In this document: piece after piece, positions 1-7,845 of the stretch
Layout of the letters: each line of letters opens with the position of its first letter
Numbering within the stretch: the first letter of the stretch is position 1
Assembly: GCA_031379665.1 (NCBI GenBank)
Contig: JANNFI010000060.1
Span: 1 to 11,325, forward strand
Length of the DNA: 11,325 bases
Origin: SZUA-254 sp031379665
GTDB taxonomy: Bacteria; Bacteroidota; Ignavibacteria; UBA10030; SZUA-254
Reading direction: 5' to 3'
Made by a program: the position numbers and the translations under genes
Notes under the pieces: generated by a model
The model's database searches: none
Seen by the model: only the letters and a program-made list of their open reading frames with translations
What the model was told of the DNA's origin: nothing

Positions 1-2289
1 CCGGAGATCCCGAGCGAAGCCAAGGACCGTAGGCCCGATGCCCGGGAACCCCGAGCGCCGGTAGGCATCCTCCACCTCCCGGATCACGGCCGCGCTGTCG
101 CCCCTCGCCTCGAGCCCTTTCACGAGCTCGGCGAAGGCTTCGTCCTTCATTCCTTTCTCGAGGAGCGGATACACGATGTAAAAATGCGATCTCACAAAAT
201 TCGGTTCGGTGGCGATGGTCTTGCGAAGGAATTCGATGGACCGGTCGAATTGCCGGGTGAAATAGTATGCGATGGCGTAATCGGTCTCGATGGCGAGCGA
301 AAGCGGGTCGAGCTCCCTCGCCCTGGCATATTCCTTAAAGCCCTCCTCCGACCGGCCCATGAAGAGGAGGTACTCCGCGAGCCAGTGATGGACCGTCGGG
401 TAGTTCGGGTTCAGTTCGACGGCGCGGCGCAGCTCACGCTCGGCCCCGGGGAAATCGAATTCGTAGTACATCTTGACGACGGCCATCGAGGCGTGCGCCT
501 CCGCGAGGTTCTCGTCGAGCTCGAGCGCCTTCGTCGCCGCCTGCCTGATCTTCGGCATATAGTCGGCGGGCGGGGTGTCCATCGCGCCGGTGAGGTACCC
601 GTCGGCGATTCCGGCGTAGGCGAGCGCGTAGTTCGGGTCGGCGGCGACCGCCTGCCAGAAGAACGCCATCGCCTTCCTGCCGTCCTCGGCATTCCGTTTG
701 TTCCAATAGTAGCGCCCTTTCAGATAGAGCTGGTACGCCTCCGCGTTGGCGGTCCTGCCCGCGGCCATCGTCCGGCGCTCGGCCTCGGTGGCGCTGGTCC
801 CGAGCCTCTCCGTCACACTCCGCACGATGTCGTCCTGGACCTCGATGATGTCGGACATCTTCCGCTCGTAACGTTCCCCCCAGATCTGCGACACCTCCGC
901 GACGTCGATCAGCTCCGCCTGGACGACGAGCCCGTCACCCGTCTGGATAACCTTCCCCGTCAGCACCGCTCCGACGCCAAGGTCCTTCCCGGCAGACACG
1001 GGATCGGCGTCCTTCCCGGCGTAGCGGCGGGTGATGCTCCGCGGGACCACGCGAAGCCCCGAGAGTTTCGAAAGCTTGTTGATGACGTTGTCGGCGAGCC
1101 CCTCGGTGAGGTACTCCTTCTCCGCTTCACCGGTGCCGTTCACGAACGGGAGCACCGCGAGCGAGACGATTTTTCGGACCCCGCCGGGGGACCAGAGCAG
1201 GTAGGCGACCGCCGCGGCGACCAGGGCGAGGCCGATGCCGGCGATGACGGGCCACCTCTTTCGCGCACCGACAGGAGTGACGCCTTCCTGACCCGACGGG
1301 CCCTGCGCGTGTCGAACGCCGGACGATCCTCCGGTGTCGGCACCGGTCGCGTAACCACTACTCGACGGTCGCGGCGTCGGCTCACCGGCCCGGACGTGTC
1401 CCGAGCCCTTCCCCGAAAGATCGGGGATCGGCACCTCCGTGCCCGAGACCGGACGGCCGACGCGCCCCGATTTCTTTTGCAATCGCCGCAGTTCGCTTAC
1501 CAGGTCGTCGATGTGCTGGTAGCGGTCGGCGGGGTCCTTCTCGAGTGCGCGCTCGATCATGCGGTCGATATCGGGAGCGACGTCCGGGTTGTACTTCGAA
1601 ACCTGTTCCGGCGCCTCGTTCATGATCGTGTACATCATCGCCGCTTCGTGTTCGCCCCTGAACGGCATCCTGCCGGTGAGCATCTCGAAGAGCAGCACCC
1701 CGTAGGAGAAGATGTCCGACCGCGCGTCGACCTCCTCGGCCCTCAACTGTTCGGGGGCCATGTAGGCGAGCGTGCCGACAGTGCTCGAATCGCGCGTCAG
1801 CTTCATCGATCCCTTCAGCTTGGCAAGTCCGAAGTCCATCACCTTGACGTGGCCGCGGGCATTCACCATGATGTTGTCGGCCTTGATGTCGCGGTGGACG
1901 ATGCCGTGTCGGTGCGCCTCGGCGAGGGCGTCGCCGATCTGAGCGGCGATGCCGAGCGCCGACGCCACGTCGAGCTTCTGGCCCGATGAGCCGTAGACCT
2001 TCGACCGGAGGGTCTGCCCGTCCACGAACTCCATCACGATGAACCGGTCGTCGCCCTCGTCCCGGATGTCGTGGATCGTGCAGACGTTCGGGTGGTTGAG
2101 CAGCGCCGCCGACTGCGCCTCCTGCAGGAACCGCTGCCGGTCCTCCTCGTTGAGCTGGGCCTGCCCGGGCATGAACTTGAGAGCGACCATACGGTTGAGC
2201 TTCAGGTCCTGGGCTTTGTACACCACGCCCATCCCCCCCTCGCCCAATTTCTCGAGGATGCGGTAGTGCGATATGGTCTGGCCGATCAT
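1..2289 (-). CDS. K4: membrane Ser/Thr protein kinase with TolB-N/FlgO-like domain and TPR repeats (C-terminus cut by window edge)
   Basis: Hand translation from ATG 2289 stays open to base 1, giving 763 codons with no stop. The start is forced, because the codon just upstream in frame is TAG. Kinase motifs: Gly loop GEGGMG 16-21, VALK Lys38, HRDIKADN 132-139 with catalytic Asp134, DFG 152-154, APE 178-180. After a Ser/Gly/Pro-rich linker (about 275-340), one hydrophobic helix lies at about 346-366. Then comes LAVLPF (377-382), opening a segment with EGLADNVINKLSKL and WGERYERKMSDI that matches the TolB-N/FlgO-like domain often found between bacterial kinases or adenylate cyclases and TPRs. 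From about 515 onward, helix pairs such as DPNYALAYAGIAD and ELDENLAEAHASMA are TPR-like. By family knowledge this is an active kinase anchored in the inner membrane with a protein-binding C-terminal part outside it. It follows K3 by 37 bases with no clear Shine-Dalgarno. It differs from K1-K3 in its sensor half and in having Ala-Asp where they have Pro-Glu after HRDIK. Signal and substrates are unknown. Confidence 0.93.
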   Translation of the reverse strand, partial: MIGQTISHYRILEKLGEGGMGVVYKAQDLKLNRMVALKFMPGQAQLNEEDRQRFLQEAQSAALLNHPNVCTIHDIRDEGDDRFIVMEFVDGQTLRSKVYGSSGQKLDVASALGIAAQIGDALAEAHRHGIVHRDIKADNIMVNARGHVKVMDFGLAKLKGSMKLTRDSSTVGTLAYMAPEQLRAEEVDARSDIFSYGVLLFEMLTGRMPFRGEHEAAMMYTIMNEAPEQVSKYNPDVAPDIDRMIERALEKDPADRYQHIDDLVSELRRLQKKSGRVGRPVSGTEVPIPDLSGKGSGHVRAGEPTPRPSSSGYATGADTGGSSGVRHAQGPSGQEGVTPVGARKRWPVIAGIGLALVAAAVAYLLWSPGGVRKIVSLAVLPFVNGTGEAEKEYLTEGLADNVINKLSKLSGLRVVPRSITRRYAGKDADPVSAGKDLGVGAVLTGKVIQTGDGLVVQAELIDVAEVSQIWGERYERKMSDIIEVQDDIVRSVTERLGTSATEAERRTMAAGRTANAEAYQLYLKGRYYWNKRNAEDGRKAMAFFWQAVAADPNYALAYAGIADGYLTGAMDTPPADYMPKIRQAATKALELDENLAEAHASMAVVKMYYEFDFPGAERELRRAVELNPNYPTVHHWLAEYLLFMGRSEEGFKEYARARELDPLSLAIETDYAIAYYFTRQFDRSIEFLRKTIATEPNFVRSHFYIVYPLLEKGMKDEAFAELVKGLEARGDSAAVIREVEDAYRRSGFPGIGPTVLGFARDLR

Positions 2290-2326
2290 CTATTTCACGT
2301 TAGTAATAATTGTTCTGACCGGCAGA
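2290..2326. other. AT-rich gap between K3 and K4
   Basis: These 37 bases are markedly AT-rich in a GC-rich neighbourhood (minus strand includes AACAATTATTACTAACG). No GGAG-like site precedes ATG 2289. It may hold an internal promoter or allow initiation from an unstructured leader; neither can be shown from sequence alone. Confidence 0.3.
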
Positions 2327-5086
2327 TCATTTTGCATCGCCGGGTCGCGGCCAGTTCCGTATCACCGTCAGCACGTCCGTTTCTTCCCCGCCCCGCTCGA
2401 CGATGCAGAGGAACCGTGTGCCGTCAGGGGAAATGGCGTAGGGGTTCTCCGTAAGAATGAAAAACCTCGCCCGGAAGAGGGTCTGCGTCTGCCCGAGCTG
2501 CAGGACGCCATCCTTGGTTTCCACCTTCGTGGAAGCAAGCTGATCGTCTCCCGAGAGATAAATGAGCTCCTTTCCGTCTCTGCTCCAGAGGGGGAAGGTT
2601 GCCTGCGAAGTGGACACCTGGTACCGGCCGCCGGCGGGTGGATACGGGACCACGTACACCTGGTAGGTCCCGGTTTCGTTCGAACAGTAGGCGAGCCATT
2701 TGCCATCCGGGGAAATTCGCGGATTGTCCTTGTCGAAATCGTCCACAAGGACCGCCGTCTCCTCCGGCTTGTCATTCAGCGCGATGGCGTACACATCGTC
2801 ATTACCGTCGTTTTTTCGACGGTAGTAGAAGAGCGTCCTCCCGTCAGCCGTGATCGAATAGGGGCGCTTCAGGGCGTCGGATTTCAACACTGGAATTTCC
2901 GCGCCGATCCCGGCGGTATTTTTCTTGAAAATGTCACCGTCCGAGAAGTAATAGATCGCACTCCCGTCGGGCGACCAGACGGGCGTGCGGTCTGCCGCCG
3001 CGCTGAACGTCAGCCTCGATTTTGTTCCGCGCTCCAGGTCGTACGTCCAGAGGTCCCTGTTGCCCGACCCCAGGTCTCCCTCCTCGAGGGCGACCCGCTT
3101 CCCGTCCGGCGACAGCTGGAGTCCGAAGTAATTCGCGGGATCGCCGACGGTCGAGAGTTCCTTCCCGCTGCGGTCAAACCATTTCAGGTGCCGCCCCTCC
3201 GACGCGGCGCCGGAGCTATAAAGGATGTCACCGGCATCGGAGACGGAGAACGCGCCCTTGCTCAGATTGGTGGAGGATAACACCCGTTCCGCAAGGGTGA
3301 AAGGATCACCCTTAAACGTCTGGTCCGAGGGATTGAACGCCCGGGCCATCAGCGAATTCTCGACGATGTAAAAGAGATATCCGTCCGCGTAGAGGACATT
3401 CGCAGTCACCTTCATGATCGGGCGGAGTTCCGGGGAATCGAGCGAACCGACAAACAGTTCATCACTGATCCCCTGCCCCCCCCGGGCGGGCCTCGACATA
3501 TAGAGGAAATGACGGCCGTCGGGGAGGAAGCACGGCCAGCGGTGTGATGCCTCGCTCCTGGTGGTGTCGAGCGTCGTCAGCGGGGTGGGCTCCCCCCCCG
3601 CGGCGCTGATCCTGTAAAGGCCGTTATTGCTATTCCCGGCGAAAACGATCACTCCCTCACGGTTCCAGGTCGCTCCCCGCCCTGCGGGGGCGATGCACAT
3701 CGTCAGTGGCAGGCCGCCGATGACGTCGATTTTTTTCAGTTTCCCCTTTGAAAAAAAGCCGATGCTCTTGTTGTCCGGCGACCAGAAGGGATAGCTGGCA
3801 TCGTCGGTGCCCTGTAACTGCCGCGCGGAGACGTCCCGGAGGGGCCGCACGAACAGGGAGGTTTTTCCGATGGAATCGCTCGCCGTGAACACCGCCATCC
3901 TCCCGTCGGGTGAGATCGCGCTGTGGCCGCCAAAGGAGTTATCGATCGATCCCCCGGTCGGCGGAATGACGTGCAACCGGAATTCTTCCGCGGGTGGGGG
4001 GGCGGCGGAGAACTGCATCCAGGCGAACACCAGCGCAGCCGCGAGCGAAACCGCGGCGAGGGCCCAGGGAAGGACGGAGGCGCGGCTCGTCGCTGTTCCG
4101 GCGGTCCCTCCGCCCGCCGGCACCTGTCCCATGCTCGTGAGTTCACCAGAGGAAGGTGCGGCCATCGCGCCGGCGTACTGCCCGGATGTCCTCACCGCCG
4201 AGATCCTGCTGACACTCTGCCTCGAGGATTCCCGTTTGAACTTTCGCAGTTCCTTGGCGACCTCCGCCACCGATTGGAACCGTTCCGATTTTTCCTTCGC
4301 CAAACATTCCAGGACGATCGCGTCGAGCGCCGGGTCGAGCGCCGGCCTGATCACCGACATCGGCGCGGGATCCACATTGACGATCTCGTAGGCGAGCGCG
4401 GTTTCGTGGACGCCCTTGAAGGGAAGTTCACCAGTGAACAGTTCGTACAGGAGGACTCCGAGGGAAAAAATGTCCGACCGGTGGTCGGCCTCCTGACCCG
4501 TCACCTGCTCGGGGGACATATACCCGGCGGTGCCCACCGTGCTCCCCTGTTTCGTCAGACGGGTGATCTTGCTCCCGCTCGCGCGGAGTTTCGCCAGCCC
4601 GAAGTCCATCACCTGCGCGATGCCGTCGCGGCGGATCATGATGTTCTCGGGTTTGATGTCGCGGTGGACGATCCCTTTCTCGTGCGCGGCCGCCAGCCCG
4701 TCGGCCACCTGGATACCGATGTCGATCGCCTGCTTGAGTGAAATGGCCGCCCCGGACCCCGTCGCCTGCCCCGCCGTCCGTTCGCGGAGCGTTTGTCCGT
4801 CCACGAACTCCATAACGATGAACATCTGCTTTTCAGCACTGCCCGCCACCTCGTGCTCCTGAATGTCAATAATAGAGCAGACGTTCGGGTGGTTCAGCGC
4901 CGCGGCCGCCTTGGCTTCCTGCACGAATCGGGCCTTGTCCTGCTCCGAGGCCGCCAGGTGGGGTGGGAGGAACTTCAACGCCACGTCGCGGTCGAGCTTG
5001 GTGTCGCGGGCCTTGTACACCACCCCCATCCCGCCTTCACCCAACTTCTCGAGGATATTATAATGAGATATCGTAGATCCGATCAT
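2327..5086 (-). CDS. K3: membrane Ser/Thr protein kinase with C-terminal PD40/TolB-like beta-propeller
   Basis: Complete gene of 919 residues from ATG 5086. Domains in order: kinase about 9-280, basic juxtamembrane linker with KRESSRQSVSRISAVR (284-299), Ser/Gly-rich stretch, transmembrane helix about 339-358, extracytoplasmic propeller region about 368-919. Kinase motifs: GEGGMG 16-21, Lys38, αC Glu57, HRDIKPEN 141-148 (Asp143), DFG 161-163, activation loop ending GTAGYMSPEQ. PD40 motifs include ISPDG 391, WSPDN 435, LSPDG 659, WSPDG 704, ISPDG 791, WSRDG 834 and ISPDG 885. A WFDRSGKEL element near 636 seems to divide two propeller halves. All catalytic residues are present, so it should phosphorylate Ser/Thr in the cytoplasm in response to an unknown signal sensed outside. 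A TTG at 5101 could add five residues. ATG 5086 is preferred because it gives the same MIG-TISHY start as its neighbours and has a GGAAAA seven bases upstream. It is closest to K2 in the N-lobe but closest to K1 in the propeller. Confidence 0.96.
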   Translation of the reverse strand: MIGSTISHYNILEKLGEGGMGVVYKARDTKLDRDVALKFLPPHLAASEQDKARFVQEAKAAAALNHPNVCSIIDIQEHEVAGSAEKQMFIVMEFVDGQTLRERTAGQATGSGAAISLKQAIDIGIQVADGLAAAHEKGIVHRDIKPENIMIRRDGIAQVMDFGLAKLRASGSKITRLTKQGSTVGTAGYMSPEQVTGQEADHRSDIFSLGVLLYELFTGELPFKGVHETALAYEIVNVDPAPMSVIRPALDPALDAIVLECLAKEKSERFQSVAEVAKELRKFKRESSRQSVSRISAVRTSGQYAGAMAAPSSGELTSMGQVPAGGGTAGTATSRASVLPWALAAVSLAAALVFAWMQFSAAPPPAEEFRLHVIPPTGGSIDNSFGGHSAISPDGRMAVFTASDSIGKTSLFVRPLRDVSARQLQGTDDASYPFWSPDNKSIGFFSKGKLKKIDVIGGLPLTMCIAPAGRGATWNREGVIVFAGNSNNGLYRISAAGGEPTPLTTLDTTRSEASHRWPCFLPDGRHFLYMSRPARGGQGISDELFVGSLDSPELRPIMKVTANVLYADGYLFYIVENSLMARAFNPSDQTFKGDPFTLAERVLSSTNLSKGAFSVSDAGDILYSSGAASEGRHLKWFDRSGKELSTVGDPANYFGLQLSPDGKRVALEEGDLGSGNRDLWTYDLERGTKSRLTFSAAADRTPVWSPDGSAIYYFSDGDIFKKNTAGIGAEIPVLKSDALKRPYSITADGRTLFYYRRKNDGNDDVYAIALNDKPEETAVLVDDFDKDNPRISPDGKWLAYCSNETGTYQVYVVPYPPAGGRYQVSTSQATFPLWSRDGKELIYLSGDDQLASTKVETKDGVLQLGQTQTLFRARFFILTENPYAISPDGTRFLCIVERGGEETDVLTVIRNWPRPGDAK
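4622..4760 (-). repeat. Near-identical kinase DNA patch, copy in K3
   Basis: Partner of 7381-7519 in K2. The equivalent part of K1 (about 10095-10230) is visibly more diverged and lacks the Gly/Ala-rich insert, so the patch is specific to the K2/K3 pair. Confidence 0.7.
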
Positions 5087-5093
5087 CAGTATT

Positions 5094-5099
5094 TTTTCC
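5094..5099 (-). promoter_or_regulatory. Probable weak ribosome binding site of K3
   Basis: GGAAAA on the minus strand, seven bases before ATG 5086. It overlaps the alternative TTG codon at 5101, which argues that the TTG belongs to the leader and that ATG 5086 is the start. Confidence 0.5.
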
Positions 5100-5104
5100 A
5101 ATTA

Positions 5105-5129
5105 TTCATTGTTCCATCGGGTCAATGAA
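5105..5129. repeat. Short inverted repeat in the K2-K3 gap
   Basis: Perfect 7-base arms TTCATTG (5105-5111) and CAATGAA (5123-5129) around an 11-base loop, in the AT-rich gap upstream of K3. Neither strand has a T-run after it, so it does not look like an intrinsic terminator. It could be an operator or a weak leader hairpin, or chance. Confidence 0.3.
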
Positions 5130-5139
5130 CCGATCACTC

Positions 5140-7845
5140 TCAGTTCTTGTTCGTTGTGAATTTTGATTTGACAACTTCAAACCATTCCGTCACAACATCC
5201 AGCTGTGTGACGGGATCCTGTTTCGAATGATTGACGGTGGTAAGGAACTGCGTCCCGTCGGGAGAAATATCGATTATGTCAACATCGGGTGGAATCGTGC
5301 AGAGCTTCCGCGGCACGGAAAAATCAAATGTTATTCCCGGCTTCACGTCAACCACAAATATTGATGAACCCCATCCATAGAAAAGTTCTTTTCCATCTCG
5401 GGAAAAGATTTTCCACTCGCCCCCTGCGTTGGATATTTGCTGCTTCCCCTCACGCTTCGGAAATGCGACAACATATACTTCCTTTTTCCCGGACTCGTCT
5501 GAATTGTAGACCATCCATTTTCCATCAGGAGAGAATCGCCCACCCCCTTCTCCGGCAGGCGTTTGGATGAACGGGTACGGCTTACCAGACTTGCCTGCCC
5601 CCGGGGAGTCGAGTGGGAGTATCCAGATGTCGCCGTTTTCAGAGAAAGACAGGAACCTTCCATCGGGCGTGATTGAACCGGGACCTTGAGGATTGGAACT
5701 CACTGTGAGACGCTCTTCATTCCCGCTCCCGTCCCATGGCTTTTTGTAAATGTTTGCGATATTGCCATTTTCAGCCGCGTATATGACATATTTCCCGTCC
5801 GCAGACCACAATGGAAAATTATTATTCCCCCAACCAAAGGTGAGCCTCGAAAGGAGGCTGCGGGGAATATCATAGACCCAGATGTCATCATTTGCGGAAG
5901 ATATATCCACGGCGATTTTCTGACCGTCTGGAGAGAGCTTTGCCTGTAGATAATTTCTCAGTGTATCGAGCAGAGGATGAGGTACACCGGTACGATCCAA
6001 CCAACCGATCGTATTATTGTTTACATCGATGAATTTGGAGGAAGGGGAGAACGCCGCGATGCCATTGATTGAAAATCCGAAGCACGGGGTTCCCCCGTTA
6101 TCCAATGCTCCCCCCTGCTCGATCGGAACGGGTGAGCCGGACACTTCGAGCCGCTCCGGGTCGAACTGAACGGCAAAGATGGTATTACCTCGCAGATAGA
6201 TGAGGTGCCCTGATGGGATGTACCTTCCATAGAAGCCCCCCTTCACAAGGACTTTTCGTTCTCCATCACTCGACCGTTGTGCTACGATAAGGGCCTCATC
6301 AAAAGAGGCCATATCCTTCGTCTTTACCGTGTAGATGACCGACTTCCCGTCCGGGAGAAGCTGTGGAAAACGATGACTGATTTCTCCGGCGGAGGAATCG
6401 AGGGCGGTAACGGTGGTCGGTGTTCCGCCGGTCACCGGGACCTGGGCAAGTCCGCTGCTGTAGGTTCCGAAGAGGACATTGTTATCCGGAGTCCACCAGA
6501 GCCCGGGCATTAACGATTGACCCGCGTGGAGTACTTCGGGGGCGCTTCCCGTTAATGAGACTTTGGATATAGTATTATCGTCAACATAAACAATCCATTG
6601 ACCGTCCGGTGAAAATGCCGGCACGATGCCATACGCTTCGGGAATGGGCTCTGAGGTCGACTGATCCATCCGATGGAGATAGAGCTGGCCCGATTCTGCG
6701 GTATACACGAGGTGCCTGCCGTCGGGAGAGACTGCAATACCCAACCCGGAGAGTGGAGCATCCGGAGGAAGGGCGATCGAGGAGCGAACGGTAGGTCTCG
6801 CTGTACTGTCCGTCGTGTTCCAGGTATTCCACAATAAAATAACGAGAGCTGCGGCCATCAAGCCTGAGAGTATATACCCGATATACTGCCGCCACGGACT
6901 TCGCACCGGTTCTGCAACCTGTGACAATCGAGACGCGTTAATGGCCGGGCGCGCGGCCGTAACTCTGCTCACCCGCTGACGGCTCGATTCTCGTTTGTGG
7001 CGTTTCAGGTCGACTGAAATTTGTTTGATCCCCTGTGCCCTTTCATTGATATCCTTCTCCAGGCATTCGAGGACGATGGCGTCGAGGGTTGGGTCGATCT
7101 CAGGTTTTATGGACGACATCGGAGGCGGGTCGACGTTCACAATTTCATACGCGAGCGCCGTCTCATGCACTCCTTTGAAAGGCATTTGACCGGTCAGCAG
7201 TTCGAATAAGAGAACTCCATACGAGAAAATGTCCGACCGATGGTCGGTGTCCTGCCCCTGCACCTGCTCGGGGGACATATATCCTGCCGTACCGACGGTA
7301 CTTCCTTGTTTCGTCAATCTGGTAATCTTGCTACCACTCGCGCGGAGCTTCGCCAGACCGAAATCCATGATCTGCGCGATCCCGTCGCGGCGGATCATGA
7401 TGTTCTCCGGCTTGATGTCGCGGTGCACGATCCCTTTCTCGTGCGCGGCCGCCAGCCCGTCGGCCACCTGGATGCCGATGTCGATCGCCTGCTTGAGCGA
7501 TATCGCGGCCCCGGACGCCGGTCCCTGCCCTGCCGTCAATTCGCGGAGCGTCTGCCCGTCGACGAACTCCATCACGATGAACATCTGTTTGCCCCCGCCA
7601 CCCGGGGCATCGTGCTCCTGGATGTCTATAATAGAGCAGACGTTCGGATGGTTGAGCGCGGCGGCCGCCTTCGCCTCCTGCACGAACCTCGCCTTGTCCG
7701 CCTCAGACGCCGCAAGCTGGTGGGGCAGGAACTTCAGCGCCACATCGCGGTCGAGCTTCGTGTCGCGGGCTTTGTACACGACGCCCATCCCCCCCTCGCC
7801 GAGCTTGTCGAGTATCTGGTAATGTAAAATGGTTTGACCAATCAT
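5140..7845 (-). CDS. K2: membrane Ser/Thr protein kinase with divergent, lower-GC PD40/TolB-like beta-propeller
   Basis: Complete gene of 901 residues. ATG 7845 overlaps the K1 stop as ATGA, so the two are probably translationally coupled, and a GGAGA lies ten bases upstream. Domains: kinase about 9-280 with GEGGMG 16-21, Lys38, Glu57, HRDIKPEN 141-148 (Asp143), DFG 161-163 and GTAGYMSPEQ; juxtamembrane KRESSRQRVSRVTAARP (284-300); transmembrane helix about 320-339; propeller region about 352-901. PD40 motifs: VSPDG 372, FSPDG 411, LPDG 497, LSPDG 637, WSADG 680, ITPDG 725, FSPDG 771, FSRDG 814, ISPDG 860. WLDRTG near 615 marks the middle of the propeller region. All catalytic residues are present. 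The gene is a composite. Its N-lobe through the catalytic loop is GC-rich and K3-like, while the rest of the kinase and the sensor have clearly lower GC. Its end, VVTEWFEVVKSKF, differs from the VVLNW and VIRNW ends of K1 and K3. The signal sensed is unknown. Confidence 0.96.
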   Translation of the reverse strand: MIGQTILHYQILDKLGEGGMGVVYKARDTKLDRDVALKFLPHQLAASEADKARFVQEAKAAAALNHPNVCSIIDIQEHDAPGGGGKQMFIVMEFVDGQTLRELTAGQGPASGAAISLKQAIDIGIQVADGLAAAHEKGIVHRDIKPENIMIRRDGIAQIMDFGLAKLRASGSKITRLTKQGSTVGTAGYMSPEQVQGQDTDHRSDIFSYGVLLFELLTGQMPFKGVHETALAYEIVNVDPPPMSSIKPEIDPTLDAIVLECLEKDINERAQGIKQISVDLKRHKRESSRQRVSRVTAARPAINASRLSQVAEPVRSPWRQYIGYILSGLMAAALVILLWNTWNTTDSTARPTVRSSIALPPDAPLSGLGIAVSPDGRHLVYTAESGQLYLHRMDQSTSEPIPEAYGIVPAFSPDGQWIVYVDDNTISKVSLTGSAPEVLHAGQSLMPGLWWTPDNNVLFGTYSSGLAQVPVTGGTPTTVTALDSSAGEISHRFPQLLPDGKSVIYTVKTKDMASFDEALIVAQRSSDGERKVLVKGGFYGRYIPSGHLIYLRGNTIFAVQFDPERLEVSGSPVPIEQGGALDNGGTPCFGFSINGIAAFSPSSKFIDVNNNTIGWLDRTGVPHPLLDTLRNYLQAKLSPDGQKIAVDISSANDDIWVYDIPRSLLSRLTFGWGNNNFPLWSADGKYVIYAAENGNIANIYKKPWDGSGNEERLTVSSNPQGPGSITPDGRFLSFSENGDIWILPLDSPGAGKSGKPYPFIQTPAGEGGGRFSPDGKWMVYNSDESGKKEVYVVAFPKREGKQQISNAGGEWKIFSRDGKELFYGWGSSIFVVDVKPGITFDFSVPRKLCTIPPDVDIIDISPDGTQFLTTVNHSKQDPVTQLDVVTEWFEVVKSKFTTNKN
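7381..7519 (-). repeat. Near-identical kinase DNA patch, copy in K2
   Basis: Aligned without gaps by hand to 4622-4760 in K3, it differs at 10 of 139 bases, with one exact run of 47. It encodes about residues 110-155, ending just after the catalytic loop. The adjoining 139 bases on the left (7242-7380) differ from K3 at about 25 positions. Confidence 0.7.

Noticed and set aside
184..1989. Long plus-strand open frame (601 codons)
   Set aside because: It is antisense to K4 in a GC-rich codon register. The minus strand shows a full kinase, TM, TolB-N and TPR protein, while the plus product is Arg/His/Asp-rich with no recognisable domain.
2273..3280. Plus-strand open frame (335 codons) across the K3/K4 junction
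   Set aside because: It lies antisense to K3's propeller, has no domain signature and spans the gap between two well-supported minus-strand genes.
5087..5101. TTG start extending K3 by five residues
   Set aside because: It overlaps the likely ribosome binding site and breaks the MIG-TISHY start shared by the other three kinases.
5105..5129. Intrinsic terminator between K2 and K3
   Set aside because: The stem is short and AT-rich with an 11-base loop, and no T-run follows on the transcribed strand.
7240..7827. Similar antisense peptides opposite all kinase domains (also near 3923-4741 and 9954-10667)
   Set aside because: Their mutual similarity follows passively from conservation of the kinase codons on the minus strand. 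No start signals or independent conservation are evident.
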